A stretch of DNA of 25,650 nt from an uncultured Parabacteroides sp. GTDB lineage: Bacteria > Bacteroidota > Bacteroidia > Bacteroidales > Tannerellaceae. Position numbers and translations under genes: made by a program. The notes below the pieces were generated by a model that was given only the letters and a program-made list of their open reading frames with translations, was not told where the DNA came from and searched no databases. The stretch covers positions 1 to 25,650 of the forward strand of contig UQLN01000062.1 of assembly GCA_900541965.1 (NCBI GenBank), in the 5' to 3' direction. Below are positions 13,659 through 22,029 of the stretch, piece after piece (positions within the stretch are counted from its first letter, which is position 1; each line of letters opens with the position of its first letter).

Positions 13659-16658
13659 TTAATTCTTTAGTTTACCCAATCTGTTCTTTATCATTCCTGC
13701 AATGTCATCGTCACCCTTATAGTTGTTTTGCAAACTGGTCAGATATTGACGTGCCTGGAAATCGTCGCCGCGGTGGATATAAATATCAGCTAACAGGATA
13801 AATCCGCGTGCCAGCCAGTATTGATGAGGTGTTCCGTTTTCAATGAAATTCATCAGCACTTTTTCTGCATTCTTGTCGTCATTACCGTTAAAATAGAGTT
13901 GAGCCAGCAGGTAAGTCGCTTCTGCACCTTGCACCGTACGTGTATCTTTGCTCAATTCTTTCAAATCAGGTAAAGCTTTGTTTTCCTGTTTCAGTTCGAT
14001 ATACGCTTTTGCACGGGCATAATGTGCTTCAGCCTGTAGTTCGGGTGATAATTTGGTCGCTTTCAACAACTCTGTTGCAGCCAGCAGTGCTTCTTTCGGT
14101 TCGCCAGCCTGTACGGCACAACGCATAATCCCGAGTGAGGCAGCCTGTTTGTTTTCCGGTTTTTCGGCAACTACCTGCAATTGTTTGAAACTTTCTAATG
14201 CTGCCGGATAATCTTTCGTTACATATTCGATTTCCGCTTTACGTGCGATCGCTTCTTCGCGGAATTTGATGTCTCCGCTCTTTACAACAGTGTCGAACAG
14301 ACGTTTTGCTTCGTCATATTCTTTTTTAGCAAAAGCAATACTTGCCAGATAGAAATTTGCGTTTGCACTGAATGCTCCTTCCGGGAATGTTTGTAAATAA
14401 TTATTCAAGCTCTTGCGGGCTCCTTCGTTATCGCCACGCGTAAATAATTTTTCAGCAGCCAGATAAGTAAGAGAATCTTGTTCGCTCACTTCAAAATGGA
14501 CATTACCGCCCAAAGAGTTGGCATAGTTTGCAAACGAATTGATATCGTTCAATTCAAGATAAACGGACTTCAAATCCTGTAAGGCAACTTTCGCTTCTTC
14601 ACTTCCCGGATAGTTGCTGATAACATGCTTATAGGCATCAGCCGCTTTTTCCGGCTGGTCATTGTTGAAATAAAGCAAACCTAACTGGATACCGGCTTTA
14701 CGGGCAAGGCTGCTCTGTGGGAACTTGCTGATTAGCTGTTGGAAAGCCTGTGCAGCAGACTGGCTGTTTTCAATCAGCACATAAGTACGTCCTTTTTCAT
14801 ACAAAGCATCGTCTACATATTGGGATTCCGGATATTCGCGAATCAAGCGGTCCATCGCATTGATTTTTCCCTGGTAGTCTTTCTGTAAGCCAAGCAGGAA
14901 GCCTTTCTGATAAACAGAATAATCTCCGGCTGAAGGTTGTAGCTGAGCTGCCTTTGAGTAGTTTTCCTCTGCCATGGCGAACTGGCGGTTCTGGTAAAGG
15001 CAGTCGCCGATACGGTTATAAGCGTCAGACAAAGAAGCAGCCTGCTGGTTGCTTTCCAAATCGGCATATTGGCGGAAACGGTTCAATGCTTCACTGTATT
15101 GTCTCAGCTTGAAGTAACAATAACCGAGGTTGTAATGAGCAAGCGCATACATATCGGTGTTACGCTGGCGGGTATTGTTGAGGTAAGTACGGAAGTCCGA
15201 TATGGCATTGGTATATTCTCCCAAGCGGTAATAAGCTTCTCCACGCCAGAAATAAGCTTCGTTGCGGGCTTCCATATTATAAGAACCTAAAGAAATGGAC
15301 TGGCTGAATAAACTAACAGCTTCATCCAGTTTCATATTTGTAAAAGCCTGTGTTCCCAACTGGAACAAAATATCCTGTTTGGCTTCCAGTATCTTTACAC
15401 TCGGATGTTTGATCTTATTGATAGATTTTAATGCCGCATCGTAATTCTTGGTGGTAAGATACACTTCTACCAGGTAGTCGTTTACTTTGTCGGCATATTG
15501 TGAGTTCGGGAAATCATTCAGGAAATCTTCAAAGATAGTAACAGACTCTCCGAAACCGGTGAACGCCGTGTCATGTATCAACAATGCATAGTTGTACAAG
15601 GCAACCTCTTTGATTTGTTTATCGTAAGATGCGGTAGCCGCAGCTTCGAATGCCATACGTGCATTGTTTTTATTCCCCAGTTTCAGGTAAGATTGCCCAA
15701 GATAAAGATAGGCATTCTGGGTCAAGGCATCATTTTCGTTGACTGTCCGTCCCAAAGCCTTTATAGCATCCTGGTAGTTCCCTTTATTATAGTAGCAAAC
15801 ACCCAATATGTATAAATCTCCTCGCAACGGATTGTCGGTGGAAGATACATATTGGCTTAGCATACTGATTGCTTTGTTCTGGTCTCCCAAATGGTAGTAT
15901 GAGTTACCTAAAATCCGGTATACTTCGCTATTATTTTTACTGTTCGGATAAGAGGATAGAAGTTCTTCCCCTTCGTTTATCACTTTTTCGTATTTGCTTT
16001 GGATGAAATAGATCTGTGCGATATAATAGAGTGATTGTTCCCGGTAGGTCGGGTTTTCCTTTAAACGATTGAATTCAATCAGCGCATTATTGTATTTCCC
16101 TGTAGCATAATCGATATAAGCGACATAATAGGAAGATGCTTCTTTATATTTATTTCCAACCTGGGTAATACGGGAGAAATAGCTTCTTGCTTTATCTTTG
16201 TCGCCGGTCTGAAGTAAGGAGTACGCCAAACGGAACGAGTAGGTTTCCTGCTGTTCAGGGCTTAGCATATCAATATCCGATTCTCTGAGCCAGAAAATAG
16301 CTTTTTGATATTCTCCTTCTCCGAAATGGACGGAACCGATCAGGAAATTAATTTCATCGCTATGCCGTGATGACGGATAGTTTTCCAGATAATCTTTTAA
16401 TAACTCTCCGGCGTTCGCACGTCCCTGTTCGTAAGCGGAGCAAACCAGCATATAGTCTGCTTCCTGGATAAGGTCCGTATTCGTGGAGTGTTCTTTATAA
16501 GCTTCCAGCTTGTCGATACACCCGGAATAATTTTTTAAACTGAATAGTTCTTTGCCTTCTACAAACAGACGGTCCGGTGCATCAAACTGATGGGATCGTT
16601 GCCCGCTTGCCACATGACTTCCCAACACTAAACATAGTGGAATAAGTATTCTCTTCAT
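13659..16658 (-). CDS. Large secreted TPR-repeat protein, 999 aa
   Basis: A long exported repeat protein. The start is placed at 16658 because MKRILIPLCLVLGSHVASGQ is a clear signal peptide; the ATG at 16793 would add 45 residues that precede it and run over the promoter. Nearly the whole mature chain is tetratricopeptide repeats, e.g. AIFWLRESDIDMLSPEQQ, AYLYLGQSYLKLGNKNNARM, YFWRGEAYYRLGEYTNAISD, AHYNLGYCYFKLRQYSEALN, ARKAGIQLGLLYFNNDQPEK. Several tandem units match the outer-membrane lipoprotein/YbgF style (FP-x-S-x-x-A), as in SQYADKVNDYLVEVYL. No enzymatic domain is visible. It is the first gene of the TPR-barrel-HAD operon and probably lies in the periplasm as a scaffold for the barrel partner. 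Confidence 0.9.
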   Translation of the reverse strand: MKRILIPLCLVLGSHVASGQRSHQFDAPDRLFVEGKELFSLKNYSGCIDKLEAYKEHSTNTDLIQEADYMLVCSAYEQGRANAGELLKDYLENYPSSRHSDEINFLIGSVHFGEGEYQKAIFWLRESDIDMLSPEQQETYSFRLAYSLLQTGDKDKARSYFSRITQVGNKYKEASSYYVAYIDYATGKYNNALIEFNRLKENPTYREQSLYYIAQIYFIQSKYEKVINEGEELLSSYPNSKNNSEVYRILGNSYYHLGDQNKAISMLSQYVSSTDNPLRGDLYILGVCYYNKGNYQDAIKALGRTVNENDALTQNAYLYLGQSYLKLGNKNNARMAFEAAATASYDKQIKEVALYNYALLIHDTAFTGFGESVTIFEDFLNDFPNSQYADKVNDYLVEVYLTTKNYDAALKSINKIKHPSVKILEAKQDILFQLGTQAFTNMKLDEAVSLFSQSISLGSYNMEARNEAYFWRGEAYYRLGEYTNAISDFRTYLNNTRQRNTDMYALAHYNLGYCYFKLRQYSEALNRFRQYADLESNQQAASLSDAYNRIGDCLYQNRQFAMAEENYSKAAQLQPSAGDYSVYQKGFLLGLQKDYQGKINAMDRLIREYPESQYVDDALYEKGRTYVLIENSQSAAQAFQQLISKFPQSSLARKAGIQLGLLYFNNDQPEKAADAYKHVISNYPGSEEAKVALQDLKSVYLELNDINSFANYANSLGGNVHFEVSEQDSLTYLAAEKLFTRGDNEGARKSLNNYLQTFPEGAFSANANFYLASIAFAKKEYDEAKRLFDTVVKSGDIKFREEAIARKAEIEYVTKDYPAALESFKQLQVVAEKPENKQAASLGIMRCAVQAGEPKEALLAATELLKATKLSPELQAEAHYARAKAYIELKQENKALPDLKELSKDTRTVQGAEATYLLAQLYFNGNDDKNAEKVLMNFIENGTPHQYWLARGFILLADIYIHRGDDFQARQYLTSLQNNYKGDDDIAGMIKNRLGKLKN

Positions 16659-16712
16659 CACTCTTTTGCTTTTCTTTATAAAAATATAACGCAATAAGTC
16701 TATTATATGTTG

Positions 16713-16720
16713 CAAAGATA
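16713..16720 (-). promoter_or_regulatory. -7 box for the TPR-barrel operon
   Basis: Minus-strand TATCTTTG lies 54 bases upstream of the ATG at 16658, and within the N-terminal extension that the longer start would require. This supports the shorter start. No convincing -33 TTTG was found. Confidence 0.45.
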
Positions 16721-16840
16721 GATAAAAATGCCTGATTTTCGGTTTGCTATGTGTGAAATTTGAAAAACAGACTTTATTCCGGTTTGCGTACAACAGAGGG
16801 CTTTTTGAATCCGTTTTATACGAGTGCGGTCTTTTTTTGT

Positions 16841-16848
16841 TACTTTTG
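16841..16848 (+). promoter_or_regulatory. -7 box for priA
   Basis: Plus-strand TACTTTTG matches TAnnTTTG and would start a transcript near 16855, placing the downstream palindromes in the 5' leader of priA. A clear -33 box is lacking. Confidence 0.45.
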
Positions 16849-16860
16849 GCATCAGGAAAC

Positions 16861-16917
16861 CATAGTTATGTTTTTCCCGATTCATAGTTATGATTTAGGA
16901 AAACCATAACTATGAAT
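16861..16917. repeat. Triple CATAGTTATG palindrome in the priA leader
   Basis: CATAGTTATG occurs at 16861-16870 and again inside ATTCATAGTTATG (16880-16892). The latter is exactly complementary to CATAACTATGAAT (16905-16917), a 13-bp perfect stem around a 12-base loop. Both outer copies are preceded by AGGAAA(A)C. The stem ends 16 bases before the priA ATG. It may be a leader hairpin, an operator, or a dispersed intergenic repeat. Confidence 0.65.
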
Positions 16918-16933
16918 TGAAAATAGGATTTGA

Positions 16934-19396
16934 ATGAAGTACGCAGACGTTATACTCCCTCTCCCTTTAGAGAACAGTTATACATACAGCATACCGGAGG
17001 ATATGGAAAAGTCCGTAGTACCCGGGTGCCGGGTGATTGTTCATTTCGGTAAAAAACGCTATTATACGGCTATTGTGATGAGCGTGCATGAACGGATGCC
17101 GGATACTCCCTACGAAATAAAAGAAATATATGCCTTGCTGGATGCAACACCTATCCTGCGTCGCCCGCAATTACGGTTCTGGCAATGGCTTTCTTCTTAT
17201 TATTTATGTAAGCTGGGGGATGTGTATAAAGCAGCTTTGCCTTCCGGTTTAAAAATAGAGAGCGAGACCGCTGTAACTTACAATGATGATTTTGAGGCGG
17301 ATGCCCCGTTACGTCCGAATGAACAAGTGGTGTTGGATGCTTTTTCCGGAACATTGAAACTGACTGTTGCCGAGTTGGAGAAAAAGACCGGGCTTAGAAA
17401 TGTAGTTCCGGTAATAGCCTCACTTATGGCACGGGGTGCTGTGATGGTAAGTGAAGAATTGAAACGGGGGTTTATCCCTAAAACGCAGACATTTATCCGT
17501 CTGTCCGATAATTATCGTGACGAAGAAAAGCTTCAGGCTGTATTTTCAGAATTTAAACGGGCGAAGAAGCAGGAACACTTACTGGTTTGTTTCCTTGATT
17601 TGAGTCATGCATTAAATCCCGTATTGGTACAGGAGGTTTCCAAGAAAGAACTGTTGGAACGTAGTGGTTGTTCGACTGCTATTCTGGAGGGGCTTCTCAA
17701 ACGCGGTATTCTGGAAAGTTATGAAAAAGAAGTAAGCCGGTTGCAGATGTCTGTTTGTCGCCTTCAGGAGCCGAATCCGCTTAGTCCGGCTCAGGAACAA
17801 GCCTATGAGGAGATACACGAAGCGTTCAAATCCCATGAAGTTTGTCTGTTGCATGGAGTTACATCCAGCGGTAAAACCGAGATATATGTCCGTTTGATAG
17901 ATGAGGTGCTGAAAATGGGACGGCAAGTCCTGTATATGCTGCCGGAGATTGCCGTAACCACCCAAATTACCGAGCGGTTGGCTAAACTGTTTGGAGATAA
18001 GCTGCTGGTATACCATTCCAAATTCTCGGACAACGAACGGGTAGAGGTATGGAACCGGCTGTTGTACGGGGGAGAACCGATGCTGATATTAGGAGTTCGT
18101 TCCTCTTTGTTCCTGCCCTTTAAAAGCCTGGGACTGATTATCGTGGACGAAGAGCACGAAAATACATATAAGCAACAAGACCCGGCACCCCGTTACCATG
18201 CCCGGAATGCAGCAATTGTATTGGCGGGTATGCACGGAGCGAAGACTTTGCTTGGCTCTGCCACGCCTTCTATCGATTCCTATTTTAATGCAACTATCGG
18301 AAAGTACGGGTTGGTGGAATTGTCTACCCGCTATGGGGATTGCCGGATGCCGGACATTATTCCGGTCGATATTAAGGAGCTTAAGCGTAAGAAAATAATG
18401 AAAGATACGCTTTTCTCTCCCCTGCTGGTAGAAAAGGTAAGTACTGCGCTTTCCCATGGTGAGCAGGTTATCCTGTTCCAGAACCGCCGTGGTTTTGCAC
18501 CGATGATAGAATGTAAGAGTTGTGGGTGGGTGCCTCACTGTGTAAATTGTGATGTCAGTTTGACCTATCATAAATATCACAATCAGTTGGTTTGCCATTA
18601 TTGCGGATATACTTATCAGTTACCCCTGCAATGCCCGGAATGCAAGAGTACGGATTTGCGGATGATGGGGTTCGGGACAGAAAAGGTAGAAGAGGAGATT
18701 GCCACTCTTTTCCCGGATGCGAAAGTGGAGCGACTGGACTTCGATACTGCCCGTACCCGCACAGCTTATGAACGGATTATTGCTGATTTCGAGAAAGGAA
18801 AAACCCAGATATTAATCGGGACCCAAATGCTTTCAAAAGGATTGGATTTTGGAAATGTCAGTGTGGTCGGCATCTTGAATGCTGATAGCCTGATGAACTT
18901 TCCGGATTTCCGGGCACATGAACGGGCTTATCAATTGATGGTCCAGGTGAGCGGTCGTGCCGGAAGGCGGGATAAGCAGGGCACGGTTGTTTTGCAGACC
19001 TCCCAGCCGGAACATCCTTTAATCCGGATGGTACAACAATTCGCTTATAAAGAAATGGTCCGCCTGCAATTAAGCGAACGTAGCATGTTCCGTTATCCTC
19101 CTTATTACCGGTTGATTGTTATCGTGTTGCGTAGCCGTAATGATACGGCTTTGCAAGAACTGTCCACATTGTATGCCGAGAGCCTGCGGAAGCGGCTGGG
19201 AGAACGGGTGCTCGGTCCTGTTACGCCTCCTGTTACCCGTGTGCAAACCTTACATATAAAGAAAATTGTTTTAAAGATAGAAGTTGCGGCGGCGATTGCT
19301 CCCGTGCGCGAAATACTGGATACCGTTTATGCGGAGATGCAGCGTTACCTGCCGTTTAAACAGCTAATAGTCCATTATGATGTGGACCCGGCTTAA
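16934..19396 (+). CDS. priA: Primosomal protein N' (replication restart helicase)
   Basis: 3'-to-5' DNA helicase that recognises stalled forks and reloads the replicative helicase. The N-terminus (KYADVILPLPLENSYTYSIP) is the 3'-end-binding domain. Walker A is GVTSSGKTE at 308-316, Walker B DEEH at 405-408 within IIVDEEHENTYKQQDPAPRYHAR, and motif III GSATPS follows. The helicase is interrupted by eight zinc-binding cysteines between 527 and 570 (CKSCG, CVNC, CHYC, CPEC). Later motifs QMLSKGLDFGNV and QVSGRAGR (helicase VI) are intact. At 820 residues it is slightly longer than E. coli PriA (732). It is followed after 28 bp by the phosphatase gene, probably in one transcript. Confidence 0.97.
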   Translation: MKYADVILPLPLENSYTYSIPEDMEKSVVPGCRVIVHFGKKRYYTAIVMSVHERMPDTPYEIKEIYALLDATPILRRPQLRFWQWLSSYYLCKLGDVYKAALPSGLKIESETAVTYNDDFEADAPLRPNEQVVLDAFSGTLKLTVAELEKKTGLRNVVPVIASLMARGAVMVSEELKRGFIPKTQTFIRLSDNYRDEEKLQAVFSEFKRAKKQEHLLVCFLDLSHALNPVLVQEVSKKELLERSGCSTAILEGLLKRGILESYEKEVSRLQMSVCRLQEPNPLSPAQEQAYEEIHEAFKSHEVCLLHGVTSSGKTEIYVRLIDEVLKMGRQVLYMLPEIAVTTQITERLAKLFGDKLLVYHSKFSDNERVEVWNRLLYGGEPMLILGVRSSLFLPFKSLGLIIVDEEHENTYKQQDPAPRYHARNAAIVLAGMHGAKTLLGSATPSIDSYFNATIGKYGLVELSTRYGDCRMPDIIPVDIKELKRKKIMKDTLFSPLLVEKVSTALSHGEQVILFQNRRGFAPMIECKSCGWVPHCVNCDVSLTYHKYHNQLVCHYCGYTYQLPLQCPECKSTDLRMMGFGTEKVEEEIATLFPDAKVERLDFDTARTRTAYERIIADFEKGKTQILIGTQMLSKGLDFGNVSVVGILNADSLMNFPDFRAHERAYQLMVQVSGRAGRRDKQGTVVLQTSQPEHPLIRMVQQFAYKEMVRLQLSERSMFRYPPYYRLIVIVLRSRNDTALQELSTLYAESLRKRLGERVLGPVTPPVTRVQTLHIKKIVLKIEVAAAIAPVREILDTVYAEMQRYLPFKQLIVHYDVDPA

Positions 19397-19424
19397 TGGT
19401 TTTATTTAAAGAAGAAATAAGAAG

Positions 19425-19928
19425 ATGAAAACAATGCGTATGGAAAAGAAGTATAAGATATTATTCGTTTGCCTGGGAAATATATGCCGTTCCCCATCGG
19501 CAGAAGCCGTAATGAAGAAACTGGTGAAGGATGCGGGAATGGAAGCCCGTTTTGAAATCGATTCAGCCGGGATAATCGGTTATCACGAAGGGGAGCCTGC
19601 CGACCAGCGTATGCGTGCCCATGCCGCCCGCAGAGGATATGTTTTGGATTCTATTTCCCGCCCTGTCCGTATAGCCGATTTTTTCGATTTTGATTTGATT
19701 ATCGGTATGGATGACAAGAATATCTCGGATTTAAAGCGGAAAGCACCGGATTTGGAATCCGAGAATAAAATTCACCGGATGACGCAATTCTCCCGTAACA
19801 AATTATATGACTATGTGCCCGACCCTTACTACAGTGGGGCGGAAGGGTTTGAGCTGGTGCTCGATTTGCTGGAAGATGCCTGTTCCGGATTATTGGAAAC
19901 GCTTACTTCTTCAAATCCGGATAGCTGA
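19425..19928 (+). CDS. Low-molecular-weight protein-tyrosine phosphatase
   Basis: Small cytoplasmic phosphatase of 167 residues. The P-loop is VCLGNICRSPSAEA with the nucleophile C16 and R22 of the C-x5-R motif; the general acid is D133 in DYVPDPYYSG. Both signatures are intact. Relatives such as Wzb/Etp control capsule export kinases, but no capsule genes are nearby, so the substrate is open. Starts at ATG 19425, 19434 and 19440 are all in frame; the third (MEKKYKILFVCLGN) best matches family length, so the first few residues are uncertain. It is downstream of priA by 28 bp, and its 3' end overlaps the convergent HD-protein gene by 26 bp. Confidence 0.93.
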   Translation: MKTMRMEKKYKILFVCLGNICRSPSAEAVMKKLVKDAGMEARFEIDSAGIIGYHEGEPADQRMRAHAARRGYVLDSISRPVRIADFFDFDLIIGMDDKNISDLKRKAPDLESENKIHRMTQFSRNKLYDYVPDPYYSGAEGFELVLDLLEDACSGLLETLTSSNPDS

Positions 19929-21933
19929 TACGTGTATGGTACATAATCTTTAGCTTATCTACGAACACATCTTTGATGGTTTCCACGTCTCTGAAAGTCA
20001 GTGGTGCGTTTTTCATCAAGCCGTCGGCTATCTGACCGTCGATAATTTTGTTCACCAGTTGGCGGATGCTTTCTTCCGTGTGTTCTTTCAGGCTGCGGGA
20101 TGCCGCCTCGACCGAGTCTGCCATCATTAGAATCGCCGTCTCCTTAGAGAACGGGTTCGGTCCCGGATAAGTGAAAACTTCATCGTCTATTTCCTTCTCC
20201 GGATAAGCGTTCTTATAGGAATTATAGAAGTATTTTGCTTTGCCCCGCCCATGATGGGTACGGATGAAATCGGTTATGGCTTTCGGAAGCATTGCCTTCT
20301 CTGCAATCCGTACGCCGTCATTTACATGGTCGATAATGACGCGGGCGCTCTGGTCGAACATAAGCTGGTGATGCGGGTTGACACTGCCCTGGTTTTCAGT
20401 GAAGAAAGCCGGATTGCTCATCTTGCCTATATCGTGGTACATCGCTCCCGTACGAACCAATTGCGTATCGGCACCGATTTTGTCTGCTGCAGCAGAAGCA
20501 AGGATGGATACCTGTAAAGAGTGCTGGAAAGTTCCCGGAGCAGTTTCCGACAATCTTTTCAAGATGGTCGTATTTATGTTGGAAAGCTCGACCAGTGTGA
20601 TGCTGGATACGTAGCCGAATGTCTTTTCAAGCATATATACCAATATATAGGTAAACATCAGTAAGATGAAATTGATACCGAAATAAAGCAACATCATCCA
20701 GTTGATCTTATTGAAATCCGCTTCCTGGTAAATGGCAAGGCTGATATAGCAAAGCGAATAGGAGGTAAATATAAAGAATGCACAGCGGATAAGCTGGGAG
20801 CGTTCGTATAACTCTCTCAGGCTGAATGTAACGACCATGCCGGCTACAATCTGCAACAGCAGGAATTCGTGCGGGAACGGAACCATCAGCGAACACATCA
20901 ATACAATAACCAGATGCGTAAACAATGCCGTCCGGGAGTCGAAGAAGGTACGGACTACAATCGGCACAATCGCATAGGGAAGTATATAAATATTGAATAG
21001 GCCGTATGTTACGCAAAGTTCCGTCATCATGCAACTTACGAAAATACAGAGCAGCAGGAATAATACATTCTTCCTGTTGTGGAATATCTTTAACCGGAAA
21101 GACCACAAGTATAGCCAGAAGCAGAACATGATACCGAATACCAGCACGAATTGTCCTCCGAGGATGAGGCTTTGCCGTTGTGTTCCGCCCGATTTGGCTT
21201 CATGTACGATTTTCAGGGAGCGGAGTACGTTGTAAGTCCTGTTGTCGACGATTTCCCCGCGGTCCACGATCCGTTCGCCTGCCTGAACCATCCCGTTTGC
21301 CAGAGGGACACTGTTCAGTATGTTTTCTTTAATCCTGTCGGACATAACCTGGTCATAAGACGTATTTTCCGTCAGGTAATTATTTATATCACACGATTGC
21401 AGGATTGATTTGGTCAGGTAAGAGGGGCAGTTGTCTATGATAAATTCATATGCCGTACGTGTGGTGAAGAAATCGCTGCTATAATATGGTTGGGCTGTAT
21501 TGTTTTCCAGCAGGTTGATGCGGGGATATTTATCTTTCTTCAAATCCTCCATTTCCTGGGACGAGATAATACCTTTATTATATAGTTTCTGCAAACTGTT
21601 TTCAATGTATTGCATATAGGCAGGAGTCGCCCGCTTATTGAGCGTCTTGCTATAGTCGTTCCTGAGTTTGCTTATTTGTGCCGGGCCCACTTCCGGGTCC
21701 ATACGGTAATAAGGCTCGAATTTCTTTAATGCACTGTCCTTTTCTGCTTCTACTTCCGCATCGGTTTTATAGATGGGGAAATCGCTCGGTGCGGTGAGCA
21801 GCCCGTATCGCCAGGGTTTACCTTCGTAGAATTGGTAACGGAATTTACCTTCCCGTGGAAAAAAGTAGGCAATAAGTAATGCTGCTGTGATGAAAAATAC
21901 ACTGGGGTGGATATTATAGTTCTTTACTTTCAT
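19903..21933 (-). CDS. 7TM-HD family phosphohydrolase, PgpH/YqfF-like
   Basis: Membrane protein of 676 residues resembling the PgpH cyclic di-AMP phosphodiesterases. The start is set at 21933 (MKVKNYNIHPSVFF) because a TM helix follows at about 11-25; the longer frame to 22086 would run through the divergent gltX gene. Residues ~35-245 form the extracytoplasmic 7TMR-HDED-like domain. Six or so membrane helices lie at ~255-440. The cytosolic HD domain has H471 (FQHSLQVS), the H500-D501 pair in MYHDIGK, H521/H522 (NPHHQLMF) and H560/H561 (RTHHGRG), so all metal ligands expected for the family seem present. By analogy it hydrolyses c-di-AMP to pApA; this is known for PgpH relatives and inferred here. 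It is divergent from gltX. Confidence 0.9.
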   Translation of the reverse strand: MKVKNYNIHPSVFFITAALLIAYFFPREGKFRYQFYEGKPWRYGLLTAPSDFPIYKTDAEVEAEKDSALKKFEPYYRMDPEVGPAQISKLRNDYSKTLNKRATPAYMQYIENSLQKLYNKGIISSQEMEDLKKDKYPRINLLENNTAQPYYSSDFFTTRTAYEFIIDNCPSYLTKSILQSCDINNYLTENTSYDQVMSDRIKENILNSVPLANGMVQAGERIVDRGEIVDNRTYNVLRSLKIVHEAKSGGTQRQSLILGGQFVLVFGIMFCFWLYLWSFRLKIFHNRKNVLFLLLCIFVSCMMTELCVTYGLFNIYILPYAIVPIVVRTFFDSRTALFTHLVIVLMCSLMVPFPHEFLLLQIVAGMVVTFSLRELYERSQLIRCAFFIFTSYSLCYISLAIYQEADFNKINWMMLLYFGINFILLMFTYILVYMLEKTFGYVSSITLVELSNINTTILKRLSETAPGTFQHSLQVSILASAAADKIGADTQLVRTGAMYHDIGKMSNPAFFTENQGSVNPHHQLMFDQSARVIIDHVNDGVRIAEKAMLPKAITDFIRTHHGRGKAKYFYNSYKNAYPEKEIDDEVFTYPGPNPFSKETAILMMADSVEAASRSLKEHTEESIRQLVNKIIDGQIADGLMKNAPLTFRDVETIKDVFVDKLKIMYHTRISYPDLKK

Positions 21934-21970
21934 AAGTTTTTCCTTTGTGGGCGAAATGTACATAAAAAAG

Positions 21971-22001
21971 TTTAGTAAGAGAAAAAAAAGGGCTACTTTT
22001 G
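21971..22001 (+). promoter_or_regulatory. Promoter for gltX
   Basis: TTTA (21971-21974), 19 bases, then TACTTTTG (21994-22001) fits the Bacteroidetes -33/-7 pattern with one mismatch in the -33 box. The -7 box is 28 bases before the gltX ATG. Confidence 0.6.
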
Positions 22002-22029
22002 CCGCATCATTTTTAGAATACAAGGAATT

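Noticed and set aside
13146..13670. Long plus-strand frame (174 codons) opposite the barrel gene
   Set aside because: Antisense shadow; low-complexity F/V/R-rich text and no start context.
16703..16885. Minus-strand 60-codon frame in the TPR/priA spacer (MNREKHNYGFLMPKVTKK...)
   Set aside because: It begins inside the palindromic repeat and covers the promoter region; composition is basic and unstructured, with no sign of coding.
18089..18598. Minus-strand frame of 169 codons opposite priA
   Set aside because: Antisense shadow of priA helicase and zinc region.
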